Source: Strigamia acuminata
Taxonomy: Eukaryota; Arthropoda; Chilopoda; Geophilomorpha; Linotaeniidae
Length of the DNA: 64,000 bases
Direction: 5' to 3'
Assembly: GCA_949358305.1 (NCBI GenBank)
Contig: OX442315.1
Location: 32,638,427 to 32,702,426 of the forward strand
Part shown: piece by piece, positions 25,582-41,111 of the stretch
How the letters are laid out: each line of letters begins with the position of its first letter
Numbering within the stretch: position 1 is the first letter of the stretch
The notes under the pieces: generated by a model
What the model was told of the DNA's origin: nothing
Database searches by the model: none
The model's input: the letters and a program-made list of their open reading frames with translations, nothing else
Position numbers and translations under genes: made by a program

Positions 25582-25810
25582 CAGGGGATACGACATCTCT
25601 GACATGGGCTTCGAATCCTGTTCCGAATCCCGAATCTCCGAATCCCGAATCTTTACATTTTAAAAGTACCGGTATTTTGATTTTTTTTTTCAAAAATTCG
25701 ACAAAAGTTAAAATATATTAGTCTTTTTTATTAAAATCTAAATTTTTCCAAATCGAATCCCATTCGAATCCTATGAAAGATTCGAAATTGCGATTGTCGT
25801 ATCCCCTACC
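25582..25810. mobile_element. MITE-like element with AGGGGATACGACA ends
   Basis: The left end CAGGGGATACGACA (25582) is mirrored by TGTCGTATCCCCTA at the right (ending about 25809). The interior has direct repeats of GAATCCCGAATC and no ORF. hAT-like by appearance. Confidence 0.5.
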
Positions 25811-25920
25811 AGAGTCAATAGACTCTGCCCCATTTTATTCACAAAATATGATGATGATATCACGCTACCAATTACCATTTCTCAACTACAGAGGGCGGCA
25901 GCTACTGCTCGAAACTTAAA

Positions 25921-28900
25921 ATGGCGCCCGTTTTGAATGCAAGTTGCGAAACAAATCCTCGCAAGAAAACCTGGATGACGGCCGCGATCTTCCTCGTGTT
26001 TTTGCTATCGTGTACGTAAACTAAACAACTAACACTTAATTCGTCGTGGTGTTGAATTAAATCCTCCATTGCAATTTGCGAATGGATTTGATTTCAGTTT
26101 AGTATTTCACTCATCTTTTTTTCTCTCTCGCTAGCTTACGTCAACTCGGAAGAATATTTTCCACTAAGTTCTCATGATGGTTGGGGCTTGCCGGACGAAC
26201 CCGTTCAGCTCGTCAGACCGGACGAAACTCACAAAAAACTAGTGATAGTAGAAGAAAATGTAAAATTACTGCATAAAATAATGGGGCCGGTCGCGACCAT
26301 CGCCGTGGTAGGGAAATTCCATTCCGGAAAATCCTTTCTCATGAATCAACTAATGGGGAAAAGTCACGGATTCGGAGTTGGGTTTTCTGTGCGGCCACAA
26401 ACGATGGGAATTTGGATGTGGGGAAAAGTGAGAAAAATCAATTTGATCAGCAAAAAAATTGTTTTTATTTGTTTTTTCATCACTTTTCATATTTTTTTCA
26501 GCCGCTTGACCTGGTTCTATCGAGTGGAACCAGAGTTTCGGTTATATTTCTCGACACGGAAGGTAATTTATCGATTTTTGTAAATAAAAATTATTAATTA
26601 TAATGAATAATCTTTGAAAAATGACAGGTTTTGCTGCTAATAACATATCTGAGAATTATGACGCCAAAATATTCGCCATTGCTACTTTACTCAGCTCGCA
26701 TTTGATCTATAACTCGGTTAAAATCATCGACCAAGCCGATATAGATTATTTAGAACTCCTCGCGAGAAGAACGCAGGTTAAAAATTAAAATTAAAATTAA
26801 AATTAAAAATAATTTTAATATTAATTTCTATGAAAATAAATACAGGAATGGTTTAATCCAATTAATTCATTGTTTGTTCTAGTTGTTTGCACTGAGATCT
26901 CAAATGTCCAAGGCAAAATGGACCGAATTCAACCATGATTTGTTATCTTTTCCTCCTCTTTTATGGGTTGGTTGAAGAATTCTTAGAAATTAACATTTTA
27001 TTTTTTGTTTTATTACAATTTGTGTTATTTTAGGTCGTCCAAGATTTTGTCCAAACAACAGAAGAGGGACAAACCGTTCGTGATTGGATACATCAATTAA
27101 TGGAAACGCACACCAGGGAAAATGAGGATTACGAAATTAGCTTACTTGGTTAATATTACAATGCAAATTAATTTTAATTTATTAATTTCTTTGAAATTAA
27201 TTTTTTTCACATAGGTATATTCAAATCAGTCGATTGCCACACCCTGTTCTTACCAGCGACCGAAAAAAGATTGCTAAATGATTTATCGTTGGTAAATATT
27301 TAAAAACAAAATTAATTATATTATTTTTGTTAATTAAACTTGGGTTTTAGGCTGAAGAAAAGGATTTCACGGCTGAATATCGCCAAGAGAGGGATCAATT
27401 ACTCACCAAAGTAAAGACCGAATTGGTTCCTAAAGAAAAAAACAGTAATAATTCAATAAAAAAAATATTTTTTAAAATAAAATAACTAAAAAAATTGTCT
27501 TTGCAGATGAAGCACTCACTGGTCCTCAGATCGCAGCTTTGCTCGAAATCCTTGTCATGGCTGCCAATGACGGATCTCTTGCCGATGTACCAAGCAGATG
27601 GGACGTGTTTATTCACCGGCTCGAAGAATCCGCTGTTGAAGACTGTTATAAATTTTATGTTGCCGAAATGAACGTATTACAAGAGAAATTTCGATCTGGG
27701 GCGATTGAACCTCGACGTTTGAACGTGAGTACAATTTATTCGTGTAAAATTATCAATTAACGAGCCGAATTTACGTTTTTTGGACAAATTTTCGGTAATA
27801 CGGCATCGAATTATTGCAAAAATATGTCGATTTTTCAACTTATATGCAGGTTTGGCACGTCCAATCGTTAAAGCAAAGTATGAGGTTGTTGCATCAACTA
27901 TTATTTGGGTAAATATATTTTGTTAAATTAAATTTTAAAAAGAAATATTAAAAATAACAATTTTTCTGTCAAGTTTGGGCGATGCTATCGAGCAAGCATC
28001 TCGCTTGTTGGCGTCGAATATCATCACGGAACACACCCGATGTAAAGATTTAAACGAGAAGAAAATACGATTAAAAATTACCGAGATTCAACATACAGTT
28101 GAAGTATGAATGAATATTTCTAATTGGAAATCTGAAATGAAATTGCTTTTTTTAATTTTAAATTTTACAGTTGAACGTTGAGGATAAATTCAGTTTAGTG
28201 CAATTGCCCATTACAACCAAACTGCTAGCGGAAAAGACTGTAGAAATTGTAGACGAGTCACTTGTTCAGTTTAAGGACGAAATTGGGAATTTAATCTCAG
28301 TTGGCGACTTGGAATCGAACCTCGCAACATTAAAAGTAAAAACCTTCTAGATGAATTTGTTTTGTTTTATTTACTATTTTTATTTTCAGAATTTCGTTCA
28401 AGCGATTAGCGATTCGTACACCTTGAAAAACAAGGGAATTCTCGAAACTCTTATTCAAAAATCAATGAATGATGCAATAGGTGTTAATTATTAACAAAAC
28501 CTTGTGATTTTTAACCAAATTTCAGTTTATTTGATACAAAATCGTTTTTTTCAGATGTGTTTGTAGCGGAAACTAAAAACCCGGATCAGACGCCGCGCAA
28601 ACTGTCGACTTTTACGGCTTTAGCCACCGAAGCGGGGACCCGAGCGGCGATGTTTTTCAACGATTCCGTCGTAATCGCTAAGGACGAAAGCATGTTTTCG
28701 GCGTACCAAGCTTTATTCAAGGTATACGAAACAATAAATCGAAATATTACGACTCAAAAATACATTTATAGGCTAGAATTAACGAAGCTGTAACACACCT
28801 TCACGAGGAAAATGAGAAATTAGTAGAAGCAGAAGGAAACAAAATTGTGAGTAATTGAAGGAAAAAAATTAATGAAAAATTGAAAATAATTTTCTTTGTG

Positions 28901-29657
28901 ATCAATTTAGTTGAGAGAAATGGTAAAAACATTTGACGACTCGACTTCGCCCGCCAAATTGGTGCTCCCAATGAACACCTCTGAATTGGATCATCGTTTA
29001 AATGTCGATATGCGTCGAATAATTCGACATTACAAAGACGCTGTAGCCGTTTATTCGCAGTACAACGCCGTAGAAGCGCTTCCGAATGACCTCGAAGTAA
29101 AATCGAATAAACATTAGGCGCATTCATAAATTCGTTTCGGCTAAACAGCATTTTAAACAAAAATGGCCGACATTTAAACAGCAAAACATGCATTTATGAA
29201 TGCGTCTAGTATCTAGAAGTGTAAACGCTGTTTATTTTATTTTTAATTGCAGGGAGAGTTGACTAAAATCGCGGAGCAGAGGAAAAAGGAAAACGTGGAA
29301 GCTTTTGCGAGGGAAGTGTCCACCCCTTTGAATACGGCTAAACAGGTCATTACTTTATCGGCCGATAAATACTCGACTGGATTCAGTTTGAAGAAATATG
29401 TGAGTTTATGGTTGAAAATAATCGAAGGTGTTTAATTATCAACGTTTTGCATTGAAATTCAGATGGAAAGTGTGTGTCTTTTGAATCTGAATGAAGGAAA
29501 AGCGAAAAACTGGCCGCAGAGCTTCAAGGTTCGGATAATTAACCATTTTATTCAAAATGATAAAGATTTGATTAGATTGATAAAGGCTCGTAGTTCTGTT
29601 TGGTCTCGTTTAGTTGGTTTTTTCCAGTGGTTGGGCTGGGTTTTGTATTTCGGGTAG
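25921..29657 (+). CDS. Guanylate-binding-protein family large GTPase with N-terminal signal/anchor
   Basis: About 18 exons give roughly 800 residues. The first three are 25921-26011, 26135-26427 and 26502-26562. Residues about 18-32 are hydrophobic after a basic stretch (NPRKKTW), so the protein enters the secretory pathway or is an ER membrane protein. Vertebrate GBPs are instead cytosolic. The GTPase domain has P-loop GKFHSGKS (90-97) and DTEG. The guanine-specificity RD motif is replaced by QD (WVVQDF, formed across an exon junction). A long helical C-terminal region follows (LTGPQIAALLEIL, then GBP_C-like helices). The C-terminus is hydrophobic (about the last 15 residues) and could be a second membrane contact. 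GBPs assemble on membranes and act in cell-autonomous immunity. The role of this arthropod type is unknown. The start ATG gives the only frame joining the signal exon to the GTPase exon. Confidence 0.8.
29116..29206. mobile_element. MITE-like element, GCGCATTCATAA family, short copy 3
   Basis: The perfect inverted ends GCATTCATAAAT and ATTTATGAATGC make this the best-bounded copy (about 90 bases, TTAGGCG... to ...GCGTCTA). It sits inside an intron of the GBP gene. Confidence 0.65.
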
Positions 29658-29759
29658 TTTGGAAAATAGTTGTAAATAAATTATGTTTTTCTTCGAGAAC
29701 ACTTTTTAAAAGCGAAAAAAAAAATTGTAATAAAAAAAATAAATAAATATATTTTGCGT

Positions 29760-31030
29760 TTTTGAAAATAACCCGATTTCATTTTATTTCGAAATAAAAA
29801 TATTTTTATAAAAAAAAAAGCTTAAAGCTGACTCACATTGATTTTTTATTTTTATTAAGTTAACATTTTTCATTGTGTAAACAGTTCACAACGTTATTTC
29901 TCTTTTTCTTACAAAATAACTACATTCAAGCAGAATAACATATAAATGTAAAAAATTAAAATTTGATTGACTGCTGTTAAAAACATACGGGCATGCCTCA
30001 TATATATAAATAAAGGCCATTAGAGAGGTGCAACATTCATTTAAGGAGGTAAAACTAACAATGATTTCGTACGAACATGAAATAATCAAATCAAATGATA
30101 AAATTAATATTTTTTTTCACATAATTCAATGCCAATAATATCATACAAGGATAAAAACAACTTCAATATCGAGAGAATTCAATGCAACCACAGCCACCAC
30201 ATCCACACAAACTGAGTTTAGTTAAGCCTAATGGCGCATGGTGGCAGCACAATTCAAAATGGAGCACAAGATCCGAGCACCTCTTTAAAAACAGCAGTGA
30301 TACAAATATTGACTCGCTCATATGATTGCTTATTATGCAAGTGAGTGTTTTTTGCTGCGAATTTATTAATCCATTCAATAAATGTAATAATTCTTCACCG
30401 GATTCGACCAATCGGAACACTTGCACTGGTTTTAAAAGCCGAGCTTTGCTTGTTCGTTGGTTGTATAGGGCAAGCGAAACTAGTTTCAAAAACCTAGAAT
30501 ATTACGCACCAATTTTAACATTGAAAAATAAAGAAATAAAAAAAATGGATTTGTCATTCAAATGAATTTGATGAGTTGAATTTTCTTGATGAGAAGGCAA
30601 CAGCTAGAAAGTGTTCCTTGAACTTTAGCCAGATGATGAAACGCAATTGGATGAAACTTGCATAAAGATATTTCCTTGAAAACCTGTTGTCAAACGCAGT
30701 AATGGAAATACAGATCGATAAACTTAAAGTTTAAACATACGGCGTGCTCATGCAATGCCGATGCTGCTCCCATGAATAAATAAATGGATAAATACCGTAA
30801 GCTGGACAAAGAAATGCAAATAAACACTACACACGCAATGGCTATATTAAAACCAACACAAACAAACAGAATGAGACGTTAAAAGCTTTGTGTTGTTAAA
30901 ATTATCTGTGTGCGAATAATGCAGCTGCGAGGAAAATGAAGCACCGTATTGAAGTTTTTCCAAAAGAAACAATAGTCCATTCTGGTAATAAACCTGGTTG
31001 GGGCTTTTGCAAATATTTGTGAATTTTCAA
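29760..31030. other. Intergenic, no gene seen
   Basis: Between the GBP gene and a satellite block. Short open frames on both strands carry no recognisable domain. Confidence 0.35.
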
Positions 31031-31109
31031 TTATTTTTGGGTATTCAATTGGATACGTACAATGTGATAGCTCAATGTTTCATAATTTTTCCCGAGTTTT
31101 TGTTTTAGG

Positions 31110-31860
31110 ATTTTCAAGAATTTCCATAAATATGCAAGAATTTTGTATGAATTTGCAAGAATTTCCATAAATATGCAAGAATTTTGTATGAATTTGCAAA
31201 AATTTCCATAAATATGCAAGAATTTTGTATGAATTTGCAAAAATTTCCATAAATATGCAAAAATTTCCATAAATATGCAAGAATTTTGAATGAATTTGCA
31301 AGAATTTTGTATGAATTTGCAAAAATTTCCATAAATATGCAAGAATTTTGTATGAATTTGCAAAAATTTCCATCAATATGCAAGAATTTTGTATGAATTT
31401 GCAAGAATTTCCATGCGTATGGTAAGAATTTGCAAGAATTTTCATGTATATGGTATGGATTTGCAAGAATTACCATGTATTTTACATGGATTTGCAAGAA
31501 ATTTCTTAGATTTTGCATGAATTATCCATGGATTTGCCACAATTTCCATAGATTTTACATGGATTTGCGAGACATTTCTTAGATTTTGCATGAATTATCC
31601 ATAGATTTGCCACAATTTCAATCGATTTTACATGGATTTGCAAGAATTTCCGTGAATTTCGTATGTATATGCAAGAATTTCCGTGAATTTCGTATGTATA
31701 TGCAAGAATTTCCACGAATTAGAATGTGTTGACAAGTATTTCCTTAATTTTTGTTAAAACTTTGGAAGGATTTGAATGAATTTCCATAAATATTCTATGA
31801 ATTCATAAAGATTTCCATGAATTCCCATAAATATTTTAGACATTCCCAAAGATTTACATT
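31110..31860. repeat. Satellite of AATTTGCAAGAATTTCCATAAATATG units
   Basis: Repeats of about 20 and 40 bases alternate GAATTTTGTATGAATTTGCAA and GAATTTCCATAAATATGCAA. The array decays to the right into TTTTACATGGATTTGCGAG variants. Three minus-strand frames are open through it only because the unit lacks stops. It lies downstream of DDAH. Confidence 0.85.
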
Positions 31861-32096
31861 AATTTCCACGCATTTTTAACTCATCTACATCAATTTCTAA
31901 ACCCAAAACACTACACTTTAACCTCCACTTAAATATAACACACACCTTAACACCCCACCCTAACATCAAGACGGCGCCCAATTTCCCTAACAATCGAACA
32001 GCCCAAGCGTGACAGTGTGAATGAAACAGAGTTGCCAAACTGCAAGCAATTGAGAAAGCAAACCCAAGCAAAATGTATACCTTACATTAGAGGGGA

Positions 32097-35027
<2,931 letters not shown>

Positions 35028-35987
35028 TTTTGCTTAGCTTCTGACAGGGTCACAGGTTTCGCCATCTGCTGCTGAGCTGTGATAGGTTGGAAAGAGTATG
35101 ACGTCGTACAGTGATTTCGAACCGCTATGTTGATGTTGTTGCATTGAAACGATGGAAGTGAATACATTTTCTGTTCCGTCAATTTTGGAATAAATAAGTT
35201 AATCCGAATTGCACAAATAGTGCTTACAGATTGATAAATAATCAAACGAACAATAGAATATGCTGATTTGCTGTGATTTTAAATACTTTACATGATTGAT
35301 ATGAGTTTTTAAAATAAAAAAAACTGGTTTATTTGTAAAATGAAATAAAATAATAAAAACTTTTGCAATAAATATTTTACAGTAAAAACATGATAGTATT
35401 GTATTGTGCAGTGAAGTGCTTAGGGGCCGCTTCTATAGGCAACGGTGTATTGCCGTGAAGCATCCGAAAACAATAATATTGTGATTGAACTGAAGCGTTA
35501 TTATGCACTAATAGTTTCTATGGCAACCGCCATTATCTTTATCTTTTTGAATTTAGACGTGTCACACTTTTTCGTTCATGCATTTTCATTACGTTTAAAA
35601 GTTGTCAACTTTTCGAACCATATACGAAAATGATAGCAGATGATTGTTAAAGGTAGAGGAGAACCCATAAGTTATGTCTTTTTGGTATTAATCTGAATTT
35701 TTCTTCCGTTTATAGACGTTTGCCGAAATCGTGCATCGAACGTTAGGCCTAACTGATCAAATAGAATTCGAACCATTACAAAATTAGCGGCGATGCAATT
35801 TCGCGTGTTTCTCGGTGGAGCGTTTAACGTGTGACATGTAAAATCAGTATTCGCCAAACAGAATTTCCGGTATCATGGTATTGATGGATACTTTTTCGTA
35901 TGGAAAACAAATTGAACTTTTGCATTAACTCGAAAGGGAGATTATTTTCGACTTGGTTTCTTGTCCGCCACGACTTATTTCGACTAG

Positions 35988-38056
35988 ATTATTTTTGATC
36001 AAGTAATTTTTAATCGTATTTTCTTCTCGTTTAAATCTTTACATCGGGTGTAAACCCAACAAGCGAGATGACAGAAAAATTGTTATTTTTAATATTTTTT
36101 TTTAAAATTTAATTTAGCAAAATATATTTACCCAAATAACAGTTGATGCAACAACCTCATACTTTGTTTTAACGATTGGACGTGCCAAACCTTCATGTAA
36201 GTTGAAAAATCTACAGATTTTTGCAATAATTCGATGCCGTATTACCGAAAATTTGTCCAAAAAACGTAAATTCGGCTCGTTAATTGATAATTTCACACGG
36301 ATTTCAGCTATTCAGTAATTTCGGTAATTCGCTAAAATTCAAAATAAATTGTATTCACGTACAAACGTTGAGGTTCAATCGCCCCAGATCGAGATTTCTC
36401 ATGTAAAACATTCATTTCAGCAACATAAAATTTGTAGCAGTCTTCAATGGCGGATTCTTCGAGCCGGTGAATAAACTCGTCCCGTTCCATCTGCTCGGTA
36501 CATCGGCTAAAGATCCGTCATTGGCAGCCATGACAAGAATTTTCAGCAAAGCTGCGACCTGAGGAGTGTGGACCAGTGAGTGCTTCATCTGACATCTGCA
36601 AATACGATTTATTTAGTTATTTTATTTGAAAACATTTTTTTAATTAAATTATTACCGTTTTTTTCTTTAGGAACCAATTCGGTCTTTACTTTGATAAGTA
36701 ATTGTTCCGTCTATTGACCATATTCAGCCGTGAAATCTCTCTCTTCAGCCTAAAACAAAAGTTTAATTAACAAAAATAATTTAATTAATTTTGTTTATAA
36801 TATTTACCAACGATAAGTCATTTAGCAATATTTCTTCCGTTGCTGGTAAAAACGGATTGGCAATCAACAGATTTGAATATACCCATGTGAAAAAATTAAT
36901 TTTAAAGAAATTAATAAATTAAATTGGAATATTATCCAAGTAAGCTAATTTCATAAGCCTCATTTTCCCTGGTGTGCGTTTCCATTAATTTATGTCTCCA
37001 ATCACGAACTGTTTGTCCCTCTTCCGTTGTTTGGGCAAAATGTCAGATTAACGCCGCTCAAAACCCCTCTAAGAGCCAGCTACAGCGATGGGGGAACGGG
37101 ATTCGCAGACTAATGGAAGTTAGGGGAACCATGCATGTGTTGGCATTCCTGCGCAGCATGGCTGAAAACTCTAGAAACTTCAATCAAATTGTAATAAATA
37201 AAAAATAAAATATTAATTTCTAAGAATTCTTCAACCAACCCATAAGAGAGGAGGGAAAGATAACAAATCGTGGTTGAATTCGGTCCATTTTGCCTTGGAC
37301 ATCTGAGATCTCAGTGCAAACAACTAGAACAAACACACACAAATGAACAAAGAAATAATCAGCTTTTAAGAGAAATTCGATTTTCCAGTAATGAATTAAT
37401 TGGATAAAACCATTCTTGTATTTATTTACATAGAAATTAATATTAATATTATTTTTGAATTTCTTTACCTGCGTTCTTCTCGCGAGGAGTTCTAAATAAT
37501 CTATATCGGCTTGGTCGATGATTTTAACCGAGTTATAAATCAAATGCGAGCTGAGTAAAGTATAGCAATGGCGAATATTTTGGCGTCATAATTCTCAGAT
37601 ATGTTATTAGCAGCAAAACCTGTCATTTTTCAAAGATTATTTATTATAATTAATAATTTTTATTTACAAAAATCGATAAATTACCTTCCGTGTCGAGAAA
37701 TATAACCGAAACTCTGGTTCCACTCGATAGAACCAGGTCAAGCGGCTGAAAAAATATGAAAAGTGATGAAAAAACAAATAAAAACAATTTTTTTTGCTGA
37801 TCAAATTGATTTTTCTCACTTTTTCCCACATCCAAATTCCCAACGTTTGTGGCCGCACAGAAAACCCAACCCCGAATCCGTGACTTTTCCCCATTAGTTG
37901 GTTCATGAGAAAGGACTTCCCGGAGTGGAATTTCCCTACTACGGCGATGGTCGCGACCGGCCCCATTATTTTATGCAGAAATTTTACATTTTCTTCTACT
38001 ATCACTAGTTTTTTGTGAGTTTCGGTGGAAAATATTCTTCCGAGTTGACGTAAGCT
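35988..38056 (-). pseudogene. Inverted, truncated copy of the GBP gene
   Basis: Exons and introns match 26133-28060 of the intact gene in reverse orientation. Long intron stretches differ at only a few positions, so the copy is recent and DNA-mediated rather than a retrocopy. The signal exon is missing. A deletion removes about 57 bases after the first conserved exon bases. A two-base insertion breaks the exon that starts GFAANN (plus about 37560). About 130 bases of unrelated sequence replace part of the fifth intron and following exon (37040-37210). A deletion truncates the last matching exon. Exon 2 remains open with an intact P-loop. Confidence 0.85.
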
Positions 38057-38611
38057 GTCTGTAAGCAGGGGCCCTAGACAGTCACAATCATCTTGGGGAC
38101 TCCATAGTTAGACCAGTACCAAAAAATGCTAAATTTGCTTATTTTCAAAAATTCACTTTTTCTGAATAAAATTTTAGACCTAAAACTTTAGTTTTTAGAC
38201 TCTTAAATACTCTTTAGGCAAAAACTGGACCATTTAAGCAGAGGAACGTACTTATTGAATAAAAAAATTAATTTCTGACAATAGTGATGTCTTGATTTTG
38301 ACAGCAGCATGTTTATTAATTTATTTGTATTTTTTGCGTTTGTTTTGTTTAATAAATGTTTTTGACGGTGTAATAAATAAAATAGCGATAATTCAGCAAA
38401 TTATGAACCAAATGCTTTTGTTTGATTAGATTTTACGTTGGAATTAATTTAATAATTTCAAAATTGTCGATTTTATTAATGATCTTTTGGGCTTAATTTT
38501 GTGTAATACAAATACAAATGAATGCTTTTTTCTAATTTTGTTAAATTTAAATATCTAAATTACATCAATAGCAAGTAGATATTTGAATATTTTCGATGGT
38601 TTACTTTCATT

Positions 38612-39248
38612 TTAAGCTTGCGATGCTTTCATTTGGCCCTGTTGAAACTGTTGTTGGAATTTATTAAGTGAATCCTGAAGAACATTCTGTTGCTTTTCCA
38701 AATCTTTCAAATTATCATCGTGACGTTTCCTGAAAACAATAATTTAAAAAAAAAAATACAATAAATACGAAGTTAAACAAACATAAATACACAATTTTTT
38801 TTCTATACATTTCGCTGTTTATGTATTCTATCCTTTTGCTAACATTTTGACGAGCTTCTTCTAAATCATGTTTTACCAATACGGGTCCCATCAACTTAAA
38901 AACATTTGCTCCCGGCTCCAGTAAATCAAGTTCCTAAAATGTTAAATAATTATAACTTAATCACTGACTCGTTGTTTAAAATCAATGCAGTGAATTTCTT
39001 ACCTCTTTTACGACATTATTCTCGTTTAATTGACCGTCTAATTGCTGCCTAATGCTGAGGATTTTTTGATAATCTAGAAATTTCGAATTTCAAATTTTAT
39101 CAGTTCACGTTGTCTAATAGTTAAATAATTATGCTTTTTGTGTTTTTAAATAAATATAAACAATCAAATGAAAATAAAGTTTACCCCTTTGCACTGTTTT
39201 ATATTTCTCTACTTCTTGCTGAAGTTTCTTCTGTAATCCTTCAGCCAT
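38612..39248 (-). CDS. PFDN6: Prefoldin subunit 6
   Basis: Four exons (39248-39185, 39073-39003, 38933-38809, 38729-38612) give 125 residues, the usual size. It is a beta-type subunit of the hexameric prefoldin co-chaperone that hands unfolded actin and tubulin to the CCT chaperonin. Two coiled-coil helices flank the signature region around VFKLMGPVLV, with the basic heptad stretch after it (EEARQNVSKRIEYINSE). The start MAEGLQKKLQQE matches the family. It is head to head with SURF1, with 228 bases between start codons, implying a shared promoter. Confidence 0.93.
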
Positions 39249-39476
39249 TTTGTTCTGTGAAGCTCACGTGGGCGGAGGTTAATTTTCATATAACATCATT
39301 TAAACTAGTAGAATTATGTTCATTATAACATATATCTAACATTAAATAATTACTTTAATTATTTTAAAGGTTATAATTTAAACATAAATTTCAATATTAA
39401 ATATACAATAGGAATTATGTTTTCCAATCACCAAATTTCTTCGTTTCTGCGGTTCTTACAAATGGCGTAAAAAAAA

Positions 39477-40848
<1,372 letters not shown>

Positions 40849-41111
40849 AAAAATAATAATAATTTAGAAATAGTTGGTTTTTTAATCTACATAAATTATG
40901 ATTAAAGAAATAGTTATGAGATTCAAGTGTTTATTTTATTTTCGGCATTCGCTGAGAGTCGAACTTACCATTTTGGCAATAATAGCCGTGGCTATACTGC
41001 ACTCTTAAAATTTTTTTTAAGAAAATAGTTTACTTTGGTAAATGTTCACATCATTTATGATATTTTAGAAAAATAGAAAAATACATTCCCACATGAATGC
41101 ATAATACCAAT

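Noticed and set aside
31031-31715. Four overlapping minus-strand ORFs rich in Phe, Ile and Cys
   Set aside because: These are satellite read-through, as shown by the near-identical repeats in each frame.
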